Part shown: piece after piece, positions 23,282 to 37,365 of the stretch | How positions within the stretch are numbered: position 1 is the stretch's first letter | Layout: each line of letters begins with the position of its first letter | Assembly: GCA_028023455.1 (NCBI GenBank) | Contig: JAQFVV010000444.1 | Span: 498,001-562,000 of the forward strand | Reading direction: 5' to 3' | DNA: 64,000 bases | Source of the DNA: Epiperipatus broadwayi | Taxonomy: Eukaryota > Onychophora > Udeonychophora > Euonychophora > Peripatidae | Made by a program: the position numbers and the translations under genes | The notes under the pieces: model-generated | What the model was told of the DNA's origin: nothing | Database searches by the model: none | The model's input: only the letters and a program-made list of their open reading frames with translations

Positions 23282-25445
23282 GTATAGCAATTAATATTAT
23301 GAGTATTTTTTCATTTATATTTTTAATTTTTACTGCTTAAATGTTTATTTTGAATTGTAATTTGATCCAAGTTACAGATCTAGAACAGATAATTTCTAAA
23401 TACATGTATTTCAAGGTTCTCTACAATGAACAAGTAATATAATAAATGGCATTAAGGGTCTGATTAATTAGTTACACTCAAAATCCATTGTATATATATT
23501 AGGTTATCGTTGCCCTGCAACAAATGTTTTAAATTTAAACTTTCATTTATTATTTATTCTTGAGAGCAATATAAAATCAGGTTGGGGAATCCATTCTTTT
23601 GATTGGTAAATATAGATGGTTAATTTCTTTATTTTTTCCTAATAAAATTACTTAGTGGAGTTTTTCTTCTATCTACTGTGGTAAAGAGGAAGGAAGCTGA
23701 TTGAATTTAGATTCAACAATAAATGATTTTAAGAAGTGTAAAATTTCATTTTATTGGAAAGATACCAGAATAGTTGTAAGACCTGACTGCAGGCAGAGAA
23801 ATTAGAATACAATCATTTAATAAAAAATATATTCTTCTGTAATTAGGCAACAAGGCAATATTCATAAGGTTAGTAAATTACACTAAATTTTCCAATTTTT
23901 CTCCTTGTTTTACTTTCTAGCTAAAATTATCTAGCTATATTTCACTCAAAATATGTTAGAAAGAGGTATAGAATTAAAATTGTACATTTTCAAATACATA
24001 TCATGAAATTAATATTCTTTTCTCATAAAATGTCTATTATTATTAATAATAATAATCTTTAAAAGATCCAAAATTTATAATTAAAGATAGCTAAATATGT
24101 GGACAAAATTACTACAATATTCTTTATATATATTTATGAGTGTAATTTTTTAATATTAATTTTTTAAAGATTCTTACTTAAGAGTTTAAATTCTATTAAT
24201 TAATTTCATGGAAGTTTAATTATATATATATAGACATTTAATGTAATTAATATTCCATTTTTTTATTAACTTCAGTACTATTTAAGATCGATTCATTGAA
24301 TGTGTAATGAATTATGTTTCAATGTTTCTTTTCTTAATGTCTTTTTTCTTGCAAAACATGCTCTGATCTCCATTTCAACTTCCAGAAATATAAGTAGTAT
24401 GTGAAGTTTTTTTTATTTTATAAATGTGTAACTAGTGTAATCGTAGATCCTAAACCGGTTCTGTTCTTATCAATGAACTCAAAAAAGACATTTTTTCCTT
24501 AAAGCATTTAATAAATACATAATATTTGAGTGATCTGATGTTTTCAGGGTATTTCTAATGTTAAGTTCAAGTTTGATGATGTTTATAAATGATTTAATGG
24601 AAGTTTGGACATATCTATTGGATAGTTTTAATTATTTGAAGTATATAAGGCAATGAACTATATGGTTAGAAACACTGCAGATAGCTTATCGTTATTAGTC
24701 TGCTTAAATGCAAATATTTGATTAAATGTTTTGAGGGGAACTATCGTCATGATTGATACATTGGTGAAATCAGAATAAATTTAGACTCCAAAATCACTTA
24801 CCATATACATTTTTATAAGAAGGTAAAATAACCCCCACATACACTTTCGTATTTCTGGTACATTATATATAAACAGGTCATAACTTTTGATCTAAAAAGT
24901 TAAGATAATTTACTAAGCAATAAAACCCCCCTCAAATAAAAGTCAAAAACCACTGCTCTAAAAGTTTTGAAATTATCAAAAATTGCAATAATAACATACA
25001 ATATTTGATACTCTCTAATGTACCATAAATATGATGTGATAACATCTGAAGTGCATTAATGAGGCATTAATTGAGTTTAAACTATTATAAAATAAAAATC
25101 TTTTAAGATTAATACATTGAATCTGCTACTGATTTTAACCTACAAAGATCAATATTTTATTAATTTGGATATATGTGATTTATTTAAGGCAGTCAAATAA
25201 ACAACTGTATTTTCTAGCAAAAGTATAATTAAACATGATAAGTTTTAAGAAGATATGTACCAGAAGATGCAAATACAGTAATAAATTATTACCTTATGCA
25301 GTATATTTAGGGAGATAACTTTTGATGTGCCTTTTGAGATTTTGATTAATTCATGAAAATAATGAAAAATGAAATGTGGCAAATAAATTGATAACCTATC
25401 TCATTGTGTGCATATTGTAATGGTGTAGAGTGATTGGGGGAATTG
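23282..25445. other. No recognised feature
   Basis: AT-rich sequence up to the edge of the Ty3/gypsy repeat, with no long open frame or repeat pair. Confidence 0.4.
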
Positions 25446-27286
25446 AGATGAATATTCAGAGATGGAAAACTACCATTATCCCAAATTTTCTAAATTATCG
25501 AATATAATAAATATGGAATACAATGAATATAGAATAAATGAATATCAGTGAATAAGAGCAGAGAATTAGCATTGACAAAACCATAAGGTGCATCACTACA
25601 TTACAAAAAATAACCATTAATTATCAACGAAGAACAGTCAAAAATCAATAGTCAGCCTTGTGACTGGGTTGGAAAGGGTCTACTATAGACAGGTTAATTA
25701 TATTGCCACTGCCAATTATAGGGGAAAATATAATAAAACTTTGGATGCACATACCTAAGTACTAATCCATTACTGATAATAATAAAAAACAATGCTGAGA
25801 TACTAAACATGCTGATTTTCATCAATCTCTAGTATTATTAATGTACTGACTAACTATAAATTTAATTTCTAATAATATTAAAAATATAAAATGTAATGCA
25901 TGGACTTTAAAAATGATACCTTTGTCACATTCAGGGTTATTATCTGAAAATACAAACACCAATAAAAATTTCTGCATCAGCATAAATAATCATTATGTCT
26001 GAACCAGCTCAGGAAGCAACAATCCAATGAACTGTAACTGTGATCAAGAGACAAATAAATATGTGAGTTTATTCTAATTTATTTTAAAATATCTTTATTG
26101 GGATACTTTGAAAACAATCTCTCAAACTTTAAGTCATACTGTAATCAAATCACACCCTACCATTTCATGAAACAGATATAGCTAGAAGAATAAAGATATT
26201 AATACTAGAACATTTTAAAACAATCATTTAATAAACTAACTGATTAACAATAAATAAAAATTAAAAAAATAATATAAGATTAATATTTAAACTTATTCAT
26301 TTTATATAAAAACCATAGTTATAAAAATTATAATTAACCAGTTGATTTAAATTCATTAAATTAATTAACTTTGCTTTCATTGATTTATTTCTTTAAACAA
26401 CAAAGTTGGAAAAACAACTTCAGAGATAATAATCTTTAACTTAGCTTAATTCACCCTTTGTTAACTTTTGGAGGGAAAATCAAATAAAAAAATGTTTCAA
26501 AAGAAAATGTTAAATGTAATTTAATAAAATATAAATTACTTAAAAAAACTCCTTTTTTATAATCTTGAAGAGAAAAATCAAATGGATTAAAAAAACATGT
26601 TTCATAAGAAAATATTAAATTAATAAAATTATTTAAAATTATCAACTATTATTTTTATCTTTTTTAAAACTATAAATAAAAATATAATGTGCACATAAAG
26701 CAATTTCAGAGGCCTTTGCATTTATAAATTTCCAGGGTTTTTTTGAAAAACTTTTCTTCTTGAAGGCTTCTACACAATGTACATGGTTAATTTGTTCTTT
26801 TTTGGTATGCAATATTTCAGGTTAATGAACAGCAAGAATTTATCCATTTTTTCCCAATAAACCTTTCATGTCAAGTTAATACAAAGGCACACTCAGGCTC
26901 ATAGTTGGAGATAAGGTTTCAGATTACTTCAGGGGCATTTTTCAATTTACATTTTATTCCAGTGAAGCATGTTACATGGAGGAAGATTATATTAGATTTC
27001 AGATAAATTTAGTACATGGTTTTCATTGTAGAAAACATTTTTATTACTAGACTCATAGTGTGCTAACAGATTGGTTAAAATTTCAAGCGCTTGAATAAGA
27101 CTTCTGCTTTTTTATTGTTTAGCAGCTGTGTCAGGAACTTCTTTTCTCCTGCTATCTTCTTCAGCAGCTAAATCAAAACTTTTTCTCTATTCTTTTTCAA
27201 CTGGATCAAAAGTGATGGCTTCTCACAAGACACATGTCTTCTGATTTACCCACATATCTAAATTTTGAATAATCCTGTTTTCAACA
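25446..27286 (-). mobile_element. Ty3/gypsy element, left (3') LTR
   Basis: About 1.84 kb that is repeated directly at 30439-32405. Shared landmarks in order: GAATATCAGTGAATAAGAGC, CAGTCAGCCTTGTGACTG (AGTCAGCC here), CTAAGTACTAATCCA, AATGCTGAGATACTAAACAT, GGAAAAACAACTT, TAAAGCAATTTCAG and GATTTACCCA. On the minus strand it would start near TGTTGAAAACAGG and end near ATTCATCTC. No flanking 5-bp duplication is evident. The ends are estimated to within about 10 bp. Confidence 0.7.
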
Positions 27287-28790
27287 ACAAAATTCTGTCT
27301 TGAACATGACAAAATTTAGTAATAATCAATTAGGTCAATTTTTGCAAACACAATTCTTCAACTATTTCTCTTCTTCAACATTGACATTGGAGAACAAGTC
27401 AAAAACTTAAATTAGAATCATAAAATTTTTGACATTTCTTTTTAATTACATTTTTCCTGCAAAAAAAAACAAACAAGATAATCAGTTTTGTCATATTGAA
27501 AAATGACAAAGAGAAAAGAAAAAAAACAACTCTGATTAATTAATAAAGTAAAAGTTAACAAAAGTGTTAAAATCTTATTTTTTTAAAAAAAAATCCCTAA
27601 ATGCTAAACTTTATCTCTCTTAAAAGGTTAAAATTAAAATTGCTAAATATTTTACTGAAGAGAAAATTTTTTTAACAGATTTTTTAAGAATTAAAATCAA
27701 CTGTGATAATTAGTTAAAATTAGTGAAAAGATAGAAAACAAAAGAAATTATTTATATTACTTTATATATTTTTTTCCTTTAGCAATATTTACAAATTATA
27801 ACACATATTAATATTCATATTATGTTTAAAAAATATTTGCAAATTATTTGAAGAAAATTGTCTAGAAATTCTCATATTATCACTTCAGAAGAAAAATGTG
27901 TAGTTAAATGAACTACCTATTATAAAAAACAAATTGGAAATCTAAATATTACATCCTCCTGAATTAATTAACTTTAAACCTAAGGAGCATGCTGTCAACC
28001 ATCCTTGTTAATACAGCAATGTAGACACATGGCTACATTATCCCTATATGGGAAATAAAATTGAGTTGAACCCTTTTTATGACCCTTTACTTTAATTCAA
28101 CCAATTATGTTTCATTATAAAAATGTATGTTAATCATGCTCAGATGCATATTAATATTCCTATCCGCAAGGTGGGAATCAATTCACAATGCCATTTTGGG
28201 GCTATTTAGTTCAAAGTAGCTATCTCATTTTGTAGATATAAATTTTACTTTTGGAGATTTGATAATAATTTGTACATGTATGCCACTTTCAGCACCATGA
28301 TAGACAGAAAATCTCAGCACAAAACAAGAATATGCAATATATCACAAGCACCACAAAAGCCACTTAGTTTAAGCACAAATGCAATTTATCACCTAGAAAG
28401 CACATTGAACAAAAAACCAAAGGAATGTTTGGTCAAATGGAAAGCCTTTTTCATTTATGAGTATTATAGGTTCCAGCACATTACCCAGATTTGTGCTGGG
28501 TAAGCAACACAGTATTTTACTGATAAAAAGGCCTGCACTTCTGAGGGACTTATTTGGAGAGATTTTAAACCTTAAGTAGCTAACAGTGCTGAAATAAAAG
28601 CTTTGGACCATTATGACCACACCACATCCTTACATCTATGAAAGCACCACCTATCCATTATCAACACTAAAATCACAACAATTTGCTTTATTTGTATGGT
28701 GTATTTACTATATTTTTTCAGAAAAGGTTCTTAATGACTGACCATTATATGTTCCCTTTTTTTTCTTCCCTCTGCCAAATACAAAAGCAT
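27287..28790 (-). mobile_element. Ty3/gypsy element, degraded 3' internal part
   Basis: This lies between the integrase remnant and the left LTR. I see no continuous frame. A plus-strand frame at 28270-28503 contains KECLVKWKAFF, reminiscent of a chromodomain core, but it is on the wrong strand for this element. No polypurine tract is clear next to the LTR. Confidence 0.4.
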
Positions 28791-29199
28791 TATTACCATA
28801 CAGTTTTATAATATAAAATTGGTCCTCATATAAGTTTTAAAATTCTTTTGCAATTTTTTTAATATGACTTATGGGATTAGCTGAGATCATTACTTGATCC
28901 CTATTAGGAATTTATGAGAAGAACCATGAAATTTCTATTTTTTATTCCACCCTTTCTGGTTATCTGTTGCAGTGCTCTAATTTTATCCCTTATTTTCTCT
29001 TGGTATTATTGGAAACTTCATCTTATATAGAATGGATACAAGTTTTTCATAAAGGAATTGGACAAGAACAAACACAGTGGACTCATTAACTATCCAATTT
29101 ATTTAGTTTACTACCTGTTTAACTTGACCCAACTATGATGGTTGGTATTAATATAGACCCTGATCAATCAACCCAGCTTGTGCATCACCTGCACACATG

Positions 29200-30438
29200 A
29201 ATAGGACAGGATTATGAATAGATGTCAAGACATGTTTAATTTCTTATTCTGTGATCTACTTCTACCATCCTGTGGATACAAATGTTGTCCAATGATTTGA
29301 AATAATCATCCCTGGCTTTCCTACAATGCCAAAGTGTTGAGTTTCAAAGGTGTTCTGGGCATTAATCTGAGATACTGGATAAGCAACTATCCATTTTGAA
29401 AATATATTACATTCCACTATAAAGTACTTTATTGTTCTAAATGTGGAAATGGGAGTTCATTTGATCTTTTTGGTATTATGGGACTTTAGTGATCATAGAG
29501 ATGATTTATTAAGAAGCTTATTTCTTTGGCATATGTCACATGTATTAATCACCAACAAAATATTCTTATATAGCTTTGGCCAATAAAACCAACTACTCAA
29601 CAATCTTGCAATATTTTCTGCATCATAGTGCTTATATAATGCATGAGTATATTTTACCAATTGGTTACACATATTTTCAGTATTACTCTTTGCTATTTAT
29701 TTACTTTAGTATTCTTATAATACTGCAGCACTCCTTTTTTATTGCATATTGATTTATATTTGCACACATGGGACTAGTTTTACATGTTGAATGAGTCTCC
29801 CCTTTTTCAATATATCAAAATATTTTTATGTAACGTAAATCATTTCTCTATCTATTAAATGACCCAAGTCTCTTTCCATAAGCTTATTCATGATGAGTCT
29901 TAAAGGTGCAATGTATACCTCATCAGCCTGCAAGTGTTGCTAATCTTGATGAACAGTATTGTGGATCAATGTATCAGTGACAACATTTTCTGAACCATTG
30001 CATACCAAACAGTATAATCAAATTCCTGAAATAACAAACTCTATATCAATAAATGACTGCTGATTAAGTAACTAAGATTCAGGAATTCAAGGCTTTTGTG
30101 AAAAATAATCACCAATTATCTCAGACCCTAGTAGAAATGACAAATTTTTGAAAGGCCCACATAACAGCTAATGCTTATTTTTATGTCACAGTGTAGTTTA
30201 TTTCTGGGCCCTTCAATAACCAGATAATTAAATAAAAAACTTTTGATTAGTTATTCTCCTAGATCTGGAACAATGTAGTTCCTAATCCATAGCCACTACT
30301 TTCTGTCTGAAAATAAAAGGGTTTTTTGAAATCAGGATAAGTCAGCATTACTTGCCTTAAAATCATTTTTTAAATTATTTTAAAATCCTCATCATGCTGC
30401 ACTGTCCTTTCTCAAGACACATCTTTTCTTATGATCTG
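29200..30438 (-). pseudogene. Ty3/gypsy pol remnant: RT end, RNase H, integrase
   Basis: In minus-strand order: YPDFKKPFYFQTESSGYGLG (end of RT into RNase H, near 30350-30290); a poorly conserved RNase H body; then FYWPKLYKNILLVINTCDIC + QRNK near 29585-29515, the HHCC zinc-binding domain of integrase with its CxxC. Next come IFSKWIVAYPVSQINA (first catalytic block, near 29420) and GKPGMIISNHWTTFVS (the usual P..I.SD.G..F block, with its Asp replaced by Asn). Many stops and frameshifts are present. Gag, protease and the RT palm motifs are missing between this and the adjacent LTR, so the element has a large internal deletion. Confidence 0.7.
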
Positions 30439-32405
30439 AGGTGAATGTGGAAAGATAGAAAACCATCATCACCCTCTATTTTCTAAATCATCAAATATAA
30501 TGAATATAGAGTAAATGAATATCAGTGAATAAGAGCAGGGAATCAGCATAAACAAAACCATAAGGTAAATATCTAGTGTTACAAAATAATAATCATTAAT
30601 CAGCAACAATCAAAAAAGAACACCAAAAATCAACAGTCAGCCTTGTGACTGAATTTAAAAGGCAGCCACTATAGAATGGCAAAATCTAGCCACTGACAAA
30701 CTTAAGTCAGAAATACAACACAAAACTAGATGCATATATCTAAGTACTAATCCAGTACTCATAACAAAAAATTAATGCTGAGATACTAAACATGCTGATC
30801 ATCATCAATACTCTGGTCACTTAGTATATTGTACTGGCCAACTATGAATTTAATTTCTAATAATAATAAAAATATAAAATATGGTGTGTGGATTTTAAAT
30901 GTGATACCTTTGCCCATCCAGGATTATTATCTGGATGTACAAACACCAACACCAATTCTCTTACATCAACATAAATGACCATTATGCTCTGAACTAACTC
31001 AGGAAGTAACAACTCTATGAATTATTACTGTGATCTAATAAATATAATGGTTTATTCTAATTTATTTTAAAACATCTTTATTATAAACAATTTCTCAAAC
31101 CTTAAGCTGTATTGAAATCAAATTACACACTGCCAATTCACGGAATAGGTATAGCTCAAAGAAAGAGATATTAATACAAGAACATTTTTAAATAATTATT
31201 TAATAAACTAACTGATTAACAATAAATAAAAATTTAAAAATTAACACAATAATATAAACATTTAAACTTATTCATTTTATATAAAGAAATATAGTTTTAT
31301 AAAAATTATAATTAACCAGTTGATTTCTATTCATTAAATTAATTAATTTTTGCTTTCATTGATTTATTTCTTCAAATAACAAAAGTTGGAAAAACAACTT
31401 TTCCATAATTAGAGATAACATTCTTTAACTTAGCTTAATTAGTCGAGCATTGTTAGCCAAGAGGTCATCGCACCCGCCTTGCAAGCAAGTAGTTGGTTGC
31501 AGACAGGTGTGGGTTCGCATCCCAGCCAATGCTGTGACATATAGAAAATACTTAGCTTAATTAACTCCTTAATATGTTTAGGAGAGAAAAACAAATTTAA
31601 AAAAAATTTCAAAAGAAAATGTTAAATGTAATTTACTAAAATTTACATTAATGCCCTCCTCTTTATAATTTTGAAGAGAAAACTCAAATGGATTTAAAAA
31701 ATCATATTTCACAAGAAAATATTAAATTAAATTAAATTATTCAAAATTATCAATTATTTTTATTTAAATTTTTTTTTAAAATAATAAATAAAAATACAAT
31801 GTGCACATAAAGCAAAATACCTTTAACTATAGTTTTAAATTTCCTTGGAGTTTTTCTTTGCATTTATAATTTTCAATTTTTTTTTTTCAGGCAAGTTTTT
31901 TTTCAAGGCTTCTTCATAATGTACCTGGTTAATTTGCCCCTTTTTGGTATGCAGTATTTTCAGGTTAACAAACAGTAAAAATTTATCCATTTTTCTTCCA
32001 AAAAATTTCCATGTCAGGCTAATACATAGACACACTCATGCTCTTAGTTTTCCAATATTCCAGTAAAGCTCTTAGTTTTCCAATATTCCAGTAAAGCAGG
32101 TTACATATGGAGGAAGATGATGTCAGCTTTTAATTAAATTTAGCACATGGTTTCCATTATAGAATTCAGTTTTATAACTAACTCATAGTGTGATAACAGC
32201 TTGGTTAAAATTTAAACAGCTTGGATTAACCTACTTTTTTTTCAGCTATGTCATCAATTTCTATATCTCCTTACCAACATGGATCAAGAGTTTTTTCCTA
32301 CTGTCTTTTTTAGCAGCTTTATCAAAACTGGCTGATTCCTACAAGACACTTAGGTTTTCTGATTTACCCATACATCTAATTTTAAAACAATCCTGTCTCC
32401 AGCCA
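30439..32405 (-). mobile_element. Ty3/gypsy element, right (5') LTR, interrupted by a SINE
   Basis: This is the direct repeat of 25446-27286 with the same landmark order, plus ~120 bp from a SINE insertion and a 28-bp tandem duplication (CTCTTAGTTTTCCAATATTC.., 32044-32097) absent from the other LTR. Scattered substitutions and indels between the LTRs show an old insertion. Minus-strand start near TGGCTGGAGACAGG. No primer-binding site is visible immediately inside, consistent with the internal deletion. Confidence 0.7.
31442..31549 (+). repeat. tRNA-Gly-derived SINE inside an LTR
   Basis: GTCGAGCATTGTTAGCCAAG, CCGCCTTGCAAGCAAG, GGGTTCGCATCCCAGCC and AATGCTGTGACATATAG. Perfect 14-bp duplications ACTTAGCTTAATTA lie at 31428-31441 and 31550-31563. 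The homologous site in the left LTR (26439-26451) has the uninterrupted target sequence, a clean empty site. Confidence 0.95.
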
Positions 32406-33339
32406 ATCACAATTATCTCATTGGCCAGTGCTAAGAGACAAAAAGGAATATTGAATGTTAAAGGATTGAAAGCTATATATTTTTGAACTGGATCTACAGC
32501 TATATAACTTAGCCTGCACAGCATAATATAAGTTTTGGAAAACAAAAATTCAATGGTAAATAAAGAAAGAAAACCCAGATTGCTTTATTAAGGTGAATTG
32601 TAGTGAAGTATAAGTCATTGAAGTTAAGAGTGAGACTTAGTGCAGAGTGATCAGAAAATAAATGAAATTCAGTTTGAGCTCAATCAAATGATGGTGAATA
32701 AAAAAGAAGAATTGCTATTTATAAAATGTTACTGAATCAAGTGTTAAAAAGCCCCAAGTATTCATAAGTGGGAAGGCTATGAGGTGGTGTCATTTAGAAA
32801 TAAATGTAGGATAATCCATATCTTTCATTAAAATGGTTAAGTGGGAGACAGTGGCAAGCAGAGATTTTATTGTCAAAATGATATGAGTGATGATGGTAGG
32901 ACTAGGAGGGATATAGATGAAGACAATGTTTAATATTGTGACATGGTGATGAAATATGATTAAGAGGTATGAATCAATATATAAGATTTTGAACATTAGG
33001 AATGGTCAGTAGGAGGAGATAATAAACCCTTTGCATGCTGATGGTGATAAAGTATATTTGAAGCATGTGAAAAAGTCTTGTCTATTAGTCAATCTGAGTT
33101 TTCAAGTAATCTGAGCATGTGAGGCTATTGTAACTGGAATAGTCTTGATGATGAATTAAGCACATGAACATTAAGTGCTGCTATTTTCAGCACTATATAG
33201 GTTTGGTGAGAGAATCATAATAGTAAGATCTACTAAATCATGGGCTAGATACTGATAGGATGGAATGTTTTCTATTGAATTAATAGAACTATGTGGTGGA
33301 CTTATCTTGTGATAAGCTTGCAACCATTCACAACTTTTA
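32406..33339. other. No recognised feature
   Basis: Moderately AT-rich sequence between the gypsy LTR and the LINE RT. It may hold the degraded 5' part of that LINE, but no motif is legible. Confidence 0.35.
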
Positions 33340-35450
33340 TCACTCTGGAGCCAATGGAATATCTATCTTGGTCTTTACTCATCTTAGCATTTCTTTGGGG
33401 TCTGGCTTAATACTTGTTTCAAAAGAATATATAACATTTAAGATCTCTATCCTACTGCCATAATACCATTTATCAAAAAACCAGACCACATTTTCACTCT
33501 TAACAACTTGTGGCCAATTTCTATGGGCCTGCTAGGAATTAAAATACTGGAGAAGATGGTTAATGATCATATATAATTGCACATGCTTTCTTTGATCTCA
33601 AACATTCAGTTTGCTAAGAAAAGCTCATTCATTTCACATACTGCACTTATATTTAGAGTAGTTAGGAATTCAGACCAGGAGTGCAAGAGATATGATCACA
33701 TTGCAATCAAGCTCAACATTCAAGCTGCATTTGATTTAATCCCTATTAACCACCTTCCCCTACTCTGCTATATCTAATTACTAATCTTCTGCTCAGTAGA
33801 AATATATATATATATCATCCTCAATGGGAAAAACTTACCATTCTTCACATCTACTCAGTCCATCTCATAAGGATTGCTACTTAGCTCACTGTTTTTTATC
33901 TTGTATATTAACCTACTTTTAAAATAAATACAAGAAAAGATCACTGGCATCCAAATTTCACACCCCCAGATCCATATCCAGTGTATTGCATACATGGATG
34001 ATATTATTGTCTTTCTGGGCTCTTAAAACTTCAAAAGATACTTAATGAATACATTTCTATTCATAGTCTTAAATTTCAATTTGAACAAATCCTCTGCATG
34101 ATTCATCTATATAAGAAAATCCTTTGCTCAAATATTTCAGACTAAGCCTAGTCCCTTCCAGTCCACTTTCCATGAGACACAGTACCAAATAAACTTCATG
34201 ATACCATTATAATCATTACTAATCTCCTCTCTAAAGTTTCTCTCTTCATTCCAAGGTTCAATTATTTAACCTGCTTGTAATTATTAAGATTATATACTAC
34301 TCCATTATCAAATTATCCAAGTCATTCATCACCACTATTAACTCCCTCTGCATTAAGCTACTGTGGGAAGGAAGACTATCAATTTCCACCAGTCAACTCA
34401 TTTTTACCAATTCATAGTGGCCTGGTTCTTTACACATACTCAAAAGGCTTTCAATCTCATTATATCAATAATATAGTGCTTTCCAGCATTATAGCACATG
34501 CTCACCATAACATCCGCTCTTGCAGTCATCAAATGAACTTCTCTAGTAATACAAAATGCACATATTGTTGCATATGTAGTATATTCAAATGCTAACACTG
34601 ATCATCTGCCCTCCCATGCTAACCATCAATAATCAACAACTCCATCATTTTAAATAATGGACCCTAAAACCAAAATTTTTAAATTATTGTTTCATTTTAG
34701 CCTTCACACCCTGCCAACATCGTACTTTCTGTGTTACTACTGTCTTTATGAAAGGATTGATTTATTTTATTTTCTATGTCATATAACAAAAGAGATACAG
34801 CAACACCTTTTTAATGTTGTCAAGCTCTCAATCACATACACCAGATCATCTCTGAAAAATTGATAACCTGGTATCCCCACTCAGTAAATAATCAAATCAT
34901 ATTAAAAGCATACCTACCCATAGCACATGTAGCATCTTCACATTATTTGCCTTTTGGTGCCTCCATTGCACTTTCACCCCAGGCAATAATATCAGATGAC
35001 CCTCATCTACTTTTCTAAACAAACTTCATCAATTAAAAACATGAGACTCAAGCACAGAACCAACAGACATTTTGTAGCTACTTAGTCCCTAATAAGGCAA
35101 TCATCTAATTTATAAAAGACTCACAATCGCATTCTCTATTCCAACACAATAATCATTATTCTGGCACTATTCACCTATTTGCCATCGATTCCCTGCATTA
35201 TCATTTTACTCAACATACTTCCCTTCCCAACTTTCCACCCTTGCCAATCTCCAAGGTGCAACCAATTTTCAGTGACTGACAAACAATTGACCAGCCATGG
35301 TACACCAGTTCTTAACTCAGACAGTATATAATAGTATTGATTGTATGTTACTTTAGGAATTCAACCATATATTAAAATGCAAGCCTGAATTTCATATCTG
35401 GAGACAGTAATCCAAATTTCCAAGGACTCTTGCAATACTATCTTGAATTT
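33340..35450 (+). pseudogene. LINE reverse transcriptase pseudogene
   Basis: Non-LTR retrotransposon RT motifs are readable in order on the plus strand. IPFIKKPDH..TLNNLWPIS with KILEKMVNDHI (33460-33570) matches 'RPISL...KILEK'. IKLNIQAAFDLIP (about 33706-33745) is motif A, with its Asp mutated to Asn. GLLLSSLFFILYI (about 33870-33910) matches 'PQGS.LSPLLF.LYI'. YMDDIIVF (33991-34014) is the catalytic YxDD box. Downstream, degraded thumb and C-terminal sequence runs to about 35450 with many stops. The YxDD aspartates survive, but motif A and the reading frame are broken. CR1/jockey-like by motif style; the clade is uncertain. The 5' end and endonuclease are not seen. Confidence 0.75.
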
Positions 35451-35552
35451 TTTTTTTACAGTAATTAACTTTCAATCATGGATTGCCCATGTAACAATTT
35501 TTCAAATAAATCTTTTGTATTTGTCTTAGATAAATAAAAAATTTTGTTAAAA

Positions 35553-35553
35553 C

Positions 35554-35651
<98 letters not shown>

Positions 35652-35652
35652 A
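35553..35652. repeat. Compound (TAA)n-(TGA)n microsatellite
   Basis: A run of TAA units (to about 35602) switches to TGA units (to 35652). The poly-Tyr/poly-His frame on the minus strand is an artefact of this repeat. It may descend from the 3' tail of the LINE just upstream. Confidence 0.9.
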
Positions 35653-37298
35653 CAAAACTAAATACAATATTAAAATATTAAAGTTACAAAATAATAATAG
35701 TAATAACAAAAACAACCACGATAATAGTAGTAGTAAATTTAATTAACTGTTTGCTTCAGACATACATTATTATTGTGTTGCATTTATTCATTTACCAAAG
35801 CCAAAAATATTCCATGTCTCTAAAAAAATCTCCAAGAGTTTTCATATTTAGTAAAAATTATCTCATTCTCTCCATGTCATCTCTACAATACATAAAATCA
35901 ACTTTTTCTTAATATCCATTAAAACTCTCATATCACTCTAATGTTAACAGTTCAAAAAATTTTGTCAGTTCTAATATTTTTCTCTTATTGAATCTTTTCA
36001 ACTCTTTAAATTTTCTAAAAAAAAACACAATCAATAATACAACAATCCAGCTTATATTATTAGTAAATTCAGCTTGTATTATTAGTAAATGGTACAAATT
36101 GATTTCCCTACTAGTATATCAGAAGAAGAAATATCACTTCTTATATTCTTCTAATATTACATTTCATTTCTAACATTATCAATTAGCTCTAATTACTTTT
36201 GTTACAATTCAGTTTTCTTCATATTTGATTTATGTTGATGTCAACAGATATTAAACTTTATAATACTGACAATCATTCAGTGTCCTCCACAAATCCAGAT
36301 CTAGATGGTAGAAATTAGTTTAACTTAAATTTATGAAAACTGTCCACATAGAGTTTATTTATTTTAACTTGTAAATAAAAATCATATCATAGACACATTT
36401 TAAAAGCTTATTCTCATATTATTAAGGTCAGAAGGACTAGCAATTCTCTCTGTCAAAATCAGCATACCTTATACTAAGAAAATGCTCAAACGTGATGAAA
36501 TTATCTTAAGTTTATTTATGCATGCCATATTTATACAGCCACTTGAGTAAAAATTATTGCAAAACCTGATAATGATGTAGAAAATTCAAAAATGCATATC
36601 TATAAACATGTCAATTAGGTCAATAGAAAGGAGAAAATCTGTTGTCATTAGTACCCTAAAATAATATTCAGGCTTAGAAGTTGACTTAATTTCTCAAACA
36701 ATATATAAAATTATTGATTATATTAGCTTGCAATTTTTCCAGAATTTTTATCAGCCAATTTATGCTGCTATGAAATAATTTTGCCTTATCTGTTCACTGA
36801 CATTGTGCAGCATAAATAAAAACATTATCTATCATCGTTTTCACTAGAAAAATTAGTCATAATGCATTATGAAGTTATATACCAAAATATATTTGAAAGA
36901 TCAATTATCTCTATCCCACTCTAGAGCCAGCTACTATAAGTTGCCAATAGTTAATGGACGTCAGATAGTATAATGTTATAAAATCTTATCTTTAGAACCA
37001 TTTTATGGATTTTGTTCTCATCAATGAAGACTAGGATTTAACTACACTTATACATGTGACAGCCCTTTCACTAATTTCATTAAAAATTGTTAATGTTTTA
37101 AATTCAAGATGATGTTGCTTCTATAATTAATTATATCACTGAGCCTTTAACTTTGAGTCCTAGTATTCACTAATGAAATTAAAAGCCAAAAATTAGGTTA
37201 TAGTTAGGAATTTTATGTTTATATCAAGCTTTCAGTAGATTTCTCTAGAATAAAATGAAGACAACTGATCTTGGAAGCATATAAGAAAGCATATGAGC
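35653..37298. other. No recognised feature
   Basis: AT-rich sequence without repeat pairs or protein motifs that I can support. Confidence 0.4.
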
Positions 37299-37365
37299 AA
37301 ATCATATGGTGTTGTTGCTGTTAGTATAAAATATATAAATCATATGGTGTTGTTGCTGTTAGTAT
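37299..37365 (+). repeat. Short direct duplication next to (TA)n
   Basis: AAATCATATGGTGTTGTTGC plus TGTTAGTAT occurs at 37299-37328 and again at 37337-37365, followed by (TA)n tracts to about 37425. Confidence 0.9.

Noticed and set aside
28270-28503. Plus frame with KECLVKWKAFF resembling a chromodomain core
   Set aside because: It lies on the strand opposite to the surrounding gypsy integrase, lacks the aromatic cage and Glu/Pro positions, and is short; coincidence is likely.
35476-35715. 79-codon minus frame rich in His and Tyr
   Set aside because: It is a direct translation of the (TAA)n(TGA)n microsatellite.
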